From positions 1 through 64,000 of the forward strand of contig DXBC01000044.1 in the NCBI GenBank assembly GCA_019116745.1: DNA of 64,000 bases. The letters are read 5' to 3'. How positions within the stretch are numbered: the first letter of the stretch is position 1; each line of letters opens with the position of its first letter. The notes under the pieces are model-generated. The model was not told where the DNA came from and searched no databases. It saw only the letters and a program-made list of their open reading frames with translations. The DNA comes from Candidatus Lachnoclostridium stercorigallinarum. GTDB taxonomy: Bacteria > Bacillota > Clostridia > Lachnospirales > Lachnospiraceae. This document shows, in pieces, positions 1 to 8,333 of this stretch. Made by a program: the position numbers and the translations under genes.

Positions 1-878
1 AGCATGGCCACAAAATGTCCTTCCCCATGAATCCGGTGGGGGAAGAGCCGCAGGCAGCCTGTCAATCCCACTCCATCTCCCGCTCCGGGAAAGCCGGAAA
101 TGGGAACCAGCTCCATCCGGGGCCGCTCCGCTAAAAGCCATTCCACCGTCCCCTCATCCTCCAGCAGAGAGAAGGTGCAGGTGGAATACACCATAATGCC
201 CCCTGGCTTTAACATATCCGCCGCAGCCAGGACGATGGATCGCTGAATGGGACTGTAAAAGGAGGGCCCCCGCTTCTCCCAGTCCTTTACCATCCCCTCG
301 TCCCTGCGAAACATCCCCTCCCCGGAACAGGGCGCGTCCACCAGGATTTTGTCAAAAAACTCCGGCAGCAGCCCGGCCAGCTTCTCCGGATCTTCCGCCG
401 AGACGCAGCAGTTGGAAATTCCAAACAGCTCCAGGTTCTTTAAAAGGGCCTTTGCCCGGGAACTGCTGATGTCATTGGAAAACAGCAGCCCCTGCCCCCG
501 CAGCCTGGCTCCCAGCTCCGTGCTCTTGCCGCCCGGCGCCGCGCACACATCCAGCACCCGGTCCCCCGGCTCCACGGGAAGAATGGCCGCCGGCGCCATG
601 GCACTGGGTTCCTGGATGTAATAGAGACCGGCAAAATAAAAGGGATCTCTGGCAGGCCTCAGATCTCCCGGCACATACCGCCCATTCTCTGCCCAGGGCA
701 CAGGCTCCCAGGCGAAAGGAGAGATTTCGTCCCACTCCCCGGCCGTCAGCTTTGCGGAATTGACCCGGATGCCGGAATACCCCGGTTCTTCCAGGCTTTT
801 TTCGTAGGCGGGATACTCCTCTCCCAGCAGCTGTCTCATCTCCTCCAGAAATGCGGAGGGCAGTCCTTCCTTCGTCAT
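1..878 (-). CDS. RsmB/RsmF-type rRNA (cytosine-C5) methyltransferase, truncated at the window edge
   Basis: Reading the minus strand from ATG at 878 gives MTKEGLPSAFLEEMRQLLGEEYPAYEKSL...DVCAAPGGKSTELGARL...DAPCSGEGMFRRD, the NOL1/NOP2/sun motifs; open to base 1. Confidence 0.9.
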   Translation of the reverse strand, partial: MTKEGLPSAFLEEMRQLLGEEYPAYEKSLEEPGYSGIRVNSAKLTAGEWDEISPFAWEPVPWAENGRYVPGDLRPARDPFYFAGLYYIQEPSAMAPAAILPVEPGDRVLDVCAAPGGKSTELGARLRGQGLLFSNDISSSRAKALLKNLELFGISNCCVSAEDPEKLAGLLPEFFDKILVDAPCSGEGMFRRDEGMVKDWEKRGPSFYSPIQRSIVLAAADMLKPGGIMVYSTCTFSLLEDEGTVEWLLAERPRMELVPISGFPGAGDGVGLTGCLRLFPHRIHGEGHFVAM

Positions 879-1005
879 CGTGTTCTCCTTCTGTTTCTGT
901 TTTTACCTATTCTAGCATATTTTCCTTTCTGTGGATACCCGTATTTCAACAGGATAAATGCCTGTATTTCATCAGGGCAGCTAAAAAGGGCCTCTTCCGC
1001 CCCAT

Positions 1006-1812
1006 TCAGGCAAAATCCGCCTTCAGGCGGTGTTTCTCCAGATAGCGGAGCACCCAGTAGGGATTGACGCTCAGCTCCTCAAAATTCTCCGTTTTCAGGT
1101 AAATGCCCACGTGCAGATGGACGGGAAAATTTCCTACTGTCCCCTCCTCCTTTCCGTAGCCGCTGTCCCCCATAAACCCCAGAAGTTCCCCGGGGCGGAC
1201 TTCATCTCCTTCTTTCCAGTCCCGGCCGTACCGGTACAGGTGGGCGTAGTAAAGATAGGCCCCGGAGCGGGAGCGGATACCCAGCCGCCATCCTCCCTGT
1301 TCCAGCCAGCCCGCCTTTTCCACCACCCCGCCGCTCATGCTGACCACCGGATAAAATCCCCGGGGCATTTTGTCTCCCATCACGTCGCAGCCCTCATGGC
1401 TCCGGTCTCCGCCGTAGCTTCTCCCCTCCCCCCAGCTGTCTGCGTACGTCACGTCCGGTACGCCGTCTGCCAGGTTGGCGGGAATAGGAAAATATTCCAG
1501 ATCCCCGAAAATCATCTCATAGGCTCCCCGGAGCCGCTCATACTCCGCCGGTTTCGCTGCTTTGAGGGCCCCATTGCTCCAGTCCAGGCTGTCCAGCTCC
1601 GTCAGGTCGTAGCTGTTTTCCACCATCAGGGTAGTGAGCATATCCAGATTCACCTCTTCCTCTGCACAGATCAGCTCTCCCAGCTCCATGGCGCGGAAGC
1701 TTTCACTCTCCCAGGTCCCCGCGTCCAGCTGATAATACTGGGGATTATTGTAAAGATAGTCCACCATGGAGGCCTGAAACAGCACCAGAAGAACCAGAAA
1801 AATGAGAATCAT
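1006..1812 (-). CDS. M23-family metallopeptidase with N-terminal membrane anchor
   Basis: N-terminal TM MILIFLVLLVLF; C-terminal SHEGCDVMG...YYAHLYRYG...GDEVRPGELLGFMGDSGYG...HLHVGIY, a LytM/M23 pattern. Confidence 0.85.
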   Translation of the reverse strand: MILIFLVLLVLFQASMVDYLYNNPQYYQLDAGTWESESFRAMELGELICAEEEVNLDMLTTLMVENSYDLTELDSLDWSNGALKAAKPAEYERLRGAYEMIFGDLEYFPIPANLADGVPDVTYADSWGEGRSYGGDRSHEGCDVMGDKMPRGFYPVVSMSGGVVEKAGWLEQGGWRLGIRSRSGAYLYYAHLYRYGRDWKEGDEVRPGELLGFMGDSGYGKEEGTVGNFPVHLHVGIYLKTENFEELSVNPYWVLRYLEKHRLKADFA

Positions 1813-1863
1813 AGACCATCGTCCCTCTCATATAATTTACAAATACACTTTATTCCGGTGGCC

Positions 1864-2892
1864 ATGAAAAAATCCGTATTTCCTGTGGCGGTCCTTCTCC
1901 TTCTGCTGTGGAAGCCGGCCGTCTCCCTGGCTGGGGCAAAGGACGGCCTGAATCTGTGGGCCTGCGTCGTCCTGCCCACCCTGCTTCCCTTTATGCTCTG
2001 CTCCGCAGCCGTGGTGGCTTCCGGAGGAATTCCCCTGCTCACCGCCCCCTTCGCTCCTTTTCTCTCCCGGTTTCTGGGGATTTCCCCTTCCGGCTGCTAC
2101 GTCTTTCTCTCCGGCCTCCTCTGCGGCTATCCCATGGGGGCCAAAACCTGCGCCGACTTTCTCTCCCGGGGAATGATTTCCAGGCAGGAAGCCTCCTGTC
2201 TTCTGGCTATCAGCAACCATCCCAGCCCCATGTTCCTGCTGGGATATGTGATGGCCGGGATGGAAGCCCTCTGTCCGGTTCCCCTGTTTCTCCTCTCCAT
2301 CTATCTGCCCATCCTTCCGGTGGCCTTTCTCGCCTCACGGATGTATGGATACGGGATGGGGAGCGGGCCGGGACGCAGGCGCGGGCCGGGACGCGGAGAT
2401 CACGCCGCCCACGGAAATCTCCCAGCTGCCGGCAGTCCCCCGCTCTCCGCGGAGCCGGAAGGCTTCTCCTTCGACCGCGACTTCATGGGCTGTCTGGAAT
2501 CCATGGTGCGAATCGGCGGCTATATTCTGGTGTTTTCCATCATGGCCGCCTACATCCGGGAGCTTTCTCCCCTTTCCTCCCGGTGGAACGCCTGCCTTCT
2601 GGGCCTGACGGAGATCACCACAGGCATCCATGCCCTGAAGCAGAGCCTGGACGGCCCGTCCCTGGCAGCCGCCCTGGCCTTCACCTCCTCCTTCGGCGGG
2701 CTCTCCGGCCTCTTTCAGACGAAAAGTATGCTGAATCTCAGCCGGGAACCCCTGTCCGGAGAACAGAAAAAAAATGCCGGACTCTCCATCCGGCATTATG
2801 TACTGTGGAAACTGATTTACGGTGGGCTGTCCAGCCTCATTGTCACTGCTCTTCTTCACCTTCCGGCTCCTGCGGCTCTTCTCCTCCGCTGA
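1864..2892 (+). CDS. ylbJ: YlbJ/SpoVV-type sporulation integral membrane protein
   Basis: MKKSVFPVAVLLLLLWKPAVSLAGAKDGLNLWACVVLPTLLPFMLCS...GYPMGAKTCADF; polytopic; next to coaD/rsmD as in Bacillus ylbH-ylbI-ylbJ. Start moved from 1030 to ATG 1864. Confidence 0.85.
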   Translation: MKKSVFPVAVLLLLLWKPAVSLAGAKDGLNLWACVVLPTLLPFMLCSAAVVASGGIPLLTAPFAPFLSRFLGISPSGCYVFLSGLLCGYPMGAKTCADFLSRGMISRQEASCLLAISNHPSPMFLLGYVMAGMEALCPVPLFLLSIYLPILPVAFLASRMYGYGMGSGPGRRRGPGRGDHAAHGNLPAAGSPPLSAEPEGFSFDRDFMGCLESMVRIGGYILVFSIMAAYIRELSPLSSRWNACLLGLTEITTGIHALKQSLDGPSLAAALAFTSSFGGLSGLFQTKSMLNLSREPLSGEQKKNAGLSIRHYVLWKLIYGGLSSLIVTALLHLPAPAALLLR

Positions 2893-3433
2893 CAATGCTG
2901 CCCGCCAGTTCATTCCGGTTGGAAGAAACCACATCGTAGCTGGACTGCATGGACTGCATAAAGGAGTCAAAACGCCCCTGGGCGCTCTCCATGGAATGGG
3001 AGATAATGGTCTGAAGGCTGCTCAGCATCTCGTCGGTGTACTGAATGGCTCCCCGGCGCACCTCATCAGCCTCCTCCACGGCACGGTTCACAATCTCATC
3101 CGCCTGGGCCTGAGCCTGCTCCACCACCTCATTGGCCTGGGCGTAGGCTCTCTGCATGATTTCATGCTCGTTCACCAGCTCATCCGTCTGAGCCGTGGCC
3201 TGGGCCAGAATTTCCTGGGCCTGGGCCTGGGCGTCGGAAATGATGGCGTCCTGGTTGCTGATGATCTTCTGATACCGCTTCACTTCGTCAGGGATGCGAA
3301 GCCGCAGTTCTCCCAGCAGGTCCTGGATCTCATCCTTATTTACAATAATCTCCGTATTGGAAAACGCTTTAAACTTGCACTCCTCAATATATTCATCAAT
3401 TTCATTGATTAACTGTTCAATCCTGCTGCTCAT
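2843..3433 (-). CDS. Coiled-coil protein resembling ATPase subunit B/H or DivIVA-like proteins
   Basis: MSSRIEQLINEIDEYIEECKFKAFSNTEIIVNKDEIQDLLGELRLRIPDE... with Ala/Gln/Glu-rich repeats (AQAQAQEILAQATAQTDELVNEHE). Confidence 0.65.
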   Translation of the reverse strand: MSSRIEQLINEIDEYIEECKFKAFSNTEIIVNKDEIQDLLGELRLRIPDEVKRYQKIISNQDAIISDAQAQAQEILAQATAQTDELVNEHEIMQRAYAQANEVVEQAQAQADEIVNRAVEEADEVRRGAIQYTDEMLSSLQTIISHSMESAQGRFDSFMQSMQSSYDVVSSNRNELAGSIVSGGEEPQEPEGEEEQ

Positions 3434-3444
3434 GATTCCTTTTC

Positions 3445-3939
3445 CTACCCTTTCTTATCTAAACTTTTCACTTTCTCCCGTACCAGCCCGGCAATCTCCG
3501 GCGGGAGAAAAGCTGAAATATCTCCTCCATACACGGCAATTTCCTTCACCATGCTGGAACTGAGATAGGAATATTTCAGGCTGGTGGTCAAAAATAATGT
3601 GTCGATCTCCGGCGCAATCACCCGGTTGGTCTGAGAAAGCTGCAGCTCATACTCAAAATCCGTGATGGCCCGCAGTCCCCGGACGATGACCTTCGCCCCG
3701 TTTTCCCTGGCAAAATCAATGGTCAGCCCGTCAAAGGACTTCACCTCCACGTTTGGAAGATGGGACGTAACGCTTTTTAACATATTAACACGTTCTTCCA
3801 CAGAAAACAACGGCGTTTTTTTTCGATTATTCAAAACTCCCACAATCACCCGGTCCATAACCTGGGCGGTTCTTTCAATGATGTCCAGATGTCCCAGAGT
3901 CACCGGATCGAAACTGCCGGGATAGATAGCACTCGTCAT
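3445..3939 (-). CDS. coaD: Phosphopantetheine adenylyltransferase
   Basis: [29 protein letters not shown]...[20 protein letters not shown], canonical CoaD. Confidence 0.97.
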   Translation of the reverse strand: MTSAIYPGSFDPVTLGHLDIIERTAQVMDRVIVGVLNNRKKTPLFSVEERVNMLKSVTSHLPNVEVKSFDGLTIDFARENGAKVIVRGLRAITDFEYELQLSQTNRVIAPEIDTLFLTTSLKYSYLSSSMVKEIAVYGGDISAFLPPEIAGLVREKVKSLDKKG

Positions 3940-3981
3940 TCCAATACTCTCCTTCTCTTGTAAAATGCTGTCCCGGTCCGA

Positions 3982-4545
3982 TCAGGACTCATCCGGCAGC
4001 CCCAGAAATATATGCTGGTTCGTCTTATAGGTCTTCACCCGGCAGACCGCATATCCCATCCGGCTCATGGCCTCCGTTCCGGTATCCAGAGACGCTTCCA
4101 CAATGATCTGGGTGTCCCGGTGAATCAGATGGGAATCTTTCAGATAAGAAAGCACTTCCAGCTCCAGATCCCTCCCGTAAGGCGGGTCCATAAATACCAG
4201 ATCAAAAGGCTCCTGTCTGCCTTCCATCTGCCGCAGAGCGGCTACCGCGTCGCAGACCATGACAGCCGCGCTCTCCTCCAGTCTGGTGGTCTTTAAATTT
4301 TCCCGGATGCAGTCTGCCGCCTTCCGGTTCTGTTCCACAAACACCGCGGCCTCCGCTCCCCGGCTCAGGGCCTCGATCCCGATGCCGCCGCTGCCGGCAA
4401 ACAGATCCAGGAAACGGCTGCCGGGAACATCATTCTGCAGGATGTTGAACAGCGTCTCCTTGATCCGGTCCGTGGTGGGCCTGGTATCCAGTCCTTCTAT
4501 GGTTTTTAAGGGGAGTCTTCTGGCCTTTCCGGCGATTACTCTCAT
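3982..4545 (-). CDS. rsmD: 16S rRNA (guanine-N2)-methyltransferase RsmD
   Basis: MRVIAGKARRLPL...TRPTTDRIKETLFNIL...FLDLFAGSGGIGIEALSRGA...FMDPPYG. Confidence 0.96.
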   Translation of the reverse strand: MRVIAGKARRLPLKTIEGLDTRPTTDRIKETLFNILQNDVPGSRFLDLFAGSGGIGIEALSRGAEAAVFVEQNRKAADCIRENLKTTRLEESAAVMVCDAVAALRQMEGRQEPFDLVFMDPPYGRDLELEVLSYLKDSHLIHRDTQIIVEASLDTGTEAMSRMGYAVCRVKTYKTNQHIFLGLPDES

Positions 4546-4759
4546 AAAAATTCCTCATTTCTTTTTCTGTCCAGCCTATTATAGTATGAAAAATCCTGAT
4601 ACACAAGGCTATTTTTGAGGAAGTGTCAGGTTTTTCCATTTTACGCAGAACCTTCTAGTGTATTCTCACCGCCGGCGCACATACTACCATCGTAACACAA
4701 AACAAGCCGCGCACCACTAAACAAAGGCGCGGCAAATACAAACCAAGGAGGCGTGTTAT

Positions 4760-4969
4760 ATGGCAAACAACAGTTCTTCCAACAAGACCAACGTACCTGA
4801 GGCGAAGGAAGCAATGAACCGTATGAAAATGGAGGTCGCAAGCGAGCTGGGCGTGCCTTTATCCAACGGCTACAACGGCAACCTGACTTCCGCTCAGAAC
4901 GGATCTGTGGGCGGCTATATGGTCAAGAAGATGATTGAGGCCCAGGAGAGACAGATGGCCGGAAAATAA
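4760..4969 (+). CDS. Small acid-soluble spore protein, alpha/beta type
   Basis: MANNSSSNKTNVPEAKEAMNRMKMEVASELGVPLSNGYNGNLTSAQNGSVGGYMVKKMIEAQE; strong RBS aaggagg upstream. Confidence 0.95.
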   Translation: MANNSSSNKTNVPEAKEAMNRMKMEVASELGVPLSNGYNGNLTSAQNGSVGGYMVKKMIEAQERQMAGK

Positions 4970-5025
4970 CATTCGTCCCGGATATCTGACCGGCTGAAAC
5001 CGTCGGCCTGCGGACGAAAAGCAGA

Positions 5026-5071
5026 AAAATCCCTCTGACCGGAGGCATATGCCGGCCAGAGGGATTTTTTT
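5026..5071 (+). terminator. Rho-independent terminator after the SASP gene (possibly bidirectional)
   Basis: aaaatccctctgaccgg / ccggccagagggattttt stem with T-tract. Confidence 0.85.
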
Positions 5072-5073
5072 AT

Positions 5074-6141
5074 TTACTCTCTGCACTTCTGAAAGGCGAT
5101 CCGTTCCGTCCCGTCCTCCACAAAGATAATTCCGCAGCGGGCAAACCCGTTTTTCTCCAGCATGTTCTGCATGGGGATATTGTTCCGGTGAGTGTCTATG
5201 CGCAGATTGCCGCACTGGTCAAAGCACCAGTTCAGGCAGTGGGAGGCCAGTCCCTTTCCCCGGCTGGCGGAGGCCACCCGATGCACCACTCCGTAAGGGC
5301 GGTCGTTGAGCCAGGCTCCGTCCTGAATCACCCTGTAGGTAGGCTCCTCCTCCACGGAAAAATAGAACGTGGCGGCGATCACCCCGTTTTCCAGACAGAC
5401 GTAGCTGGCTCCCTTCTCCATGTCCCGGCGCAGATCCTCCTCGCCGGGATAACCTCCCGTCCACTGGCTGGGATTTCCCGCCTCCGCCATAAATTTCCTG
5501 GCTTCCTCATAGATGGCCAGAACCTGGGGAATATCCGCCTCCTCCGTTTTCCGGATGTCCAGAAAGCGCTCCCTGGCGCAGGCCTCTTCCATGGTGCGGA
5601 TGGGCCTGCAGGGATTTCCCACAGCCACCACGCCGGAAGGAATGTCCCTCGCCACCACGCTGCCGGCGCCGATCACCACATTGTCGCCGATGGTGACTCC
5701 AGGAAGAACCACCACGTTCCCGCCGAACCACACGTCATTTCCCACGGTGATGGGGCGGCCAAATTCCAGCCCCTGGTTGCGCACCTGGCGGTTTAAAGGA
5801 TGGCCGGCAGTATAAAAGCCGCAGTTCGGCGCAATAAATACATTGTCGCCAAAGGTGATGGGAGCCACATCCAGCATAACGCAGTTGTGGTTTACATAGA
5901 AATTGTCTCCCACGGAAATATGGGAGCCGTAATCGCACCAGAACGACGGCTGCACACAGATATTTGCCCCCGCCTTTCCCAGAATCTGCCGGATCAGCCG
6001 GTCTTTTTCCCCTTTGTCCTCAAAAGACATCTGATTGTAGCGGCGGCACAGCTCCTTGACCTTCGTCTGCGCCTGCTGCAGCTCTTCATCCCAGTCTGCG
6101 CAGTAGAGCATGCCTGCCAGCATCTTTTCTTTCTCTGTCAT
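5074..6141 (-). CDS. Fusion: sugar O-acetyltransferase (left-handed beta-helix) plus C-terminal GNAT acetyltransferase
   Basis: N-term MTEKEKMLAGMLYCADWDEELQQ...NFYVNHNCVMLDVAPITFGDNVFIAPNCGFYTAGHPL (Maa/LacA type); C-term IRKTEEADIPQVLAIYEEARKFMAEAGNPSQW...VASASRGKGLASHCLNWCFDQ (GNAT), one uninterrupted ORF. Confidence 0.9.
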   Translation of the reverse strand: MTEKEKMLAGMLYCADWDEELQQAQTKVKELCRRYNQMSFEDKGEKDRLIRQILGKAGANICVQPSFWCDYGSHISVGDNFYVNHNCVMLDVAPITFGDNVFIAPNCGFYTAGHPLNRQVRNQGLEFGRPITVGNDVWFGGNVVVLPGVTIGDNVVIGAGSVVARDIPSGVVAVGNPCRPIRTMEEACARERFLDIRKTEEADIPQVLAIYEEARKFMAEAGNPSQWTGGYPGEEDLRRDMEKGASYVCLENGVIAATFYFSVEEEPTYRVIQDGAWLNDRPYGVVHRVASASRGKGLASHCLNWCFDQCGNLRIDTHRNNIPMQNMLEKNGFARCGIIFVEDGTERIAFQKCRE

Positions 6142-6155
6142 CGTCCCGTTCTCCT

Positions 6156-8207
6156 CTATAAATTCAGTTTGTCATAGCTTCGCTCCAGATACTGATCCAG
6201 ACGGCGCTTCAGCTCTCCATGTTCCGGCATGGACAGGTCCGGATCGGCCGCCAGCAGGCGGTTTACCTCCTCCGAAACGGTTTTCAGCACCTTCGCGTCC
6301 GTAAAAATATCCGCCAGCTTAAATTCCATATCCCCGCTCTGGCGGATGCCGAAAATGTCTCCCGGCCCTCGCAGCTTCAGATCTTCGGAGGCAATGTAAA
6401 AGCCGTCGTTGGAGCGGTTTAAAATATCCAGGCGCTCCCCGGCCCCCTCTTCTCCGCAGTTGATCATAATGCAGTAAGACTGATGTTTTCCCCGTCCCAC
6501 CCGGCCCCGAAGCTGATGGAGCTGAGCCAGGCCGAAGCGCTCCGCGTTCTCAATCATCATCACCGTGGCGTTGGGCACGTTCACTCCCACCTCCACCACA
6601 GTGGTGGACACCAGAACCTGAATCTCCCCCGCGGCGAAGGCCTCCATGATTCGGTTTTTTTCCTTTCCCTTCATCTTTCCGTGAAGGGATTCCACACAGA
6701 TGGATGAAGGCAGCTCCTGCCTCAGCTTTTCCGTGTAGTCCGTCACATTTTCCGCCTCCAGCATCTCGCTCTCCTCCACCATGGGACAGATCACGTAGGC
6801 CTGATGGCCGGCGGCCACCTCTTTTTCAATAAACCGGTAGGCCTTCGGCCTCCAGTCGGGAGTGACCACACAGTTTTTGATGGGAAGACGGTCCGCAGGC
6901 ATTTCATCGATCACAGAGATATCCAGATCTCCGTAGAGAATGATGGCCAGCGTCCTGGGAATGGGCGTGGCGCTCATCACCAGCACATGGGGGCGGTCTC
7001 CCTTGTCTCCCAGCGCCTCCCTCTGGCCCACGCCGAACCGGTGCTGCTCGTCGGTGATCACCAGGGCCAGATTGTCATAGATCACCTTTTCCTGAATCAG
7101 GGCGTGGGTTCCCACGATAATATCCGCCTCATGGGACGCGATTTTTTCATAGGCCAGCCGCTTTTCCTTTGCCGTCATGGAACCGGTCACCAGCACGGGA
7201 ACCTTATCAATTCCGTGGGCGGCAAACAGCTCCGTCATGGACTCGTAATGCTGTCTGGCCAGCACTTCCGTAGGAGCCATAAGAGCCCCCTGACAGCCAT
7301 TATAGGCCGCCTGGAGCAGAGCCAGCACTGCGATAATGGTCTTTCCCGAGCCCACATCTCCCTGAATCAGGCGGTTCATGGCCATTCCCCCGGACAGATC
7401 GGAAAACACCTCCTCCAGAACCTTCGCCTGAGCTCCCGTGAGCGAATAGGGAAGGGACTCCCGCAGACGGTCCACCTCCGGCCGTCTCTCCAGCACATAC
7501 CGGCTCTTCTGATCCTGCCGCTTTTCTTTCAGCCGGCGCACAGCCAGGATGAACATGAAAAATTCATCAAAAACCAGCCGTTTTCTGGCAAACAGCAGCT
7601 CTTCCCGGCTGGACGGAAAATGGATGTGCTCCAGGGCGAAGTTGTACTCCGCCAGCTCATAGCGGGTCCGGATGTCCTCCGGCAGATACTCCCGCTCCAT
7701 CCCCCGGCCCTCCAGGGCCTGGGCCACCGCCTTCGCAATGGTCTTATTTCCCAGCCCCTTCGTCTGCCCGTAAATGGGCTGCATGGATCCGGCCCTGGCC
7801 TCATAGGCCGCCAGTGAAAATATCTCCGGCTGCTCCATGATCATGCGGCCGTTTTTTTTCACCACGCGCCCCCGGAATATGTACCGGCTCCCCGCCTTTA
7901 ACATTGTGCGCAGATAGGGCATATTATACCATGTAAGCTGGAGAGTTCCGCTCCCGTCCGAGAGGGAGGCCACGGTGACGGCCATCCTGGAGAAGCGGCG
8001 GACATCTCCGTCCTTCTTTAACATTCCCTCCACCGCCGCCGTGGAATCCGGCTTCAGCTCCCCGATGGGAACCGGCGGATCATAAGCGTCGTAGCCCCTG
8101 GGATAATATTCCAGCAGCTCCCGCACTGTATGAACTCCCAGCTTTTCAAATAATTTGCCTGTCTTTTCGCCGATTCCCTTCAGCGAAGTGACCGGCTGCT
8201 CATTCAT
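6156..8207 (-). CDS. recG: ATP-dependent DNA helicase RecG
   Basis: MNEQPVTSLKGIGEKTGKLFEKLGVHTVRELLEYYPRGYDAY...LIQGDVGSGKTIIAVLALL...ITDEQHRFGVGQR; start moved to ATG 8207. Confidence 0.96.
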   Translation of the reverse strand: MNEQPVTSLKGIGEKTGKLFEKLGVHTVRELLEYYPRGYDAYDPPVPIGELKPDSTAAVEGMLKKDGDVRRFSRMAVTVASLSDGSGTLQLTWYNMPYLRTMLKAGSRYIFRGRVVKKNGRMIMEQPEIFSLAAYEARAGSMQPIYGQTKGLGNKTIAKAVAQALEGRGMEREYLPEDIRTRYELAEYNFALEHIHFPSSREELLFARKRLVFDEFFMFILAVRRLKEKRQDQKSRYVLERRPEVDRLRESLPYSLTGAQAKVLEEVFSDLSGGMAMNRLIQGDVGSGKTIIAVLALLQAAYNGCQGALMAPTEVLARQHYESMTELFAAHGIDKVPVLVTGSMTAKEKRLAYEKIASHEADIIVGTHALIQEKVIYDNLALVITDEQHRFGVGQREALGDKGDRPHVLVMSATPIPRTLAIILYGDLDISVIDEMPADRLPIKNCVVTPDWRPKAYRFIEKEVAAGHQAYVICPMVEESEMLEAENVTDYTEKLRQELPSSICVESLHGKMKGKEKNRIMEAFAAGEIQVLVSTTVVEVGVNVPNATVMMIENAERFGLAQLHQLRGRVGRGKHQSYCIMINCGEEGAGERLDILNRSNDGFYIASEDLKLRGPGDIFGIRQSGDMEFKLADIFTDAKVLKTVSEEVNRLLAADPDLSMPEHGELKRRLDQYLERSYDKLNL

Positions 8208-8333
8208 AGCCACCTGATACCTCCTGAACGTCTGCAAAAAACGGCGCCGAGGCGCCCTGCTCTTCACAAGGAAGGCTTCCGTCCCCGGGGCGGAAGCCTT
8301 CCAGCAGTGATGCCCTTTTCTCCGGGCATCCGG

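Noticed and set aside
1030-1863. Upstream extension of the 620-aa plus ORF at 1030-2892
   Set aside because: It is antisense to the well-supported M23 peptidase gene; the YlbJ-like protein starts at 1864. High GC leaves frames open.
3120-3240. Repetitive gcctgggcctgggcc-like DNA, considered as a tandem repeat or CRISPR-like array
   Set aside because: It encodes the Ala/Gln heptads of the coiled-coil protein; no regular spacer structure.
8208-8267. N-terminal extension of recG (MKSRAPRRRFLQTFRRYQVA)
   Set aside because: The MNEQPVTSLKGIGEKTG start at 8207 matches RecG and has an RBS.
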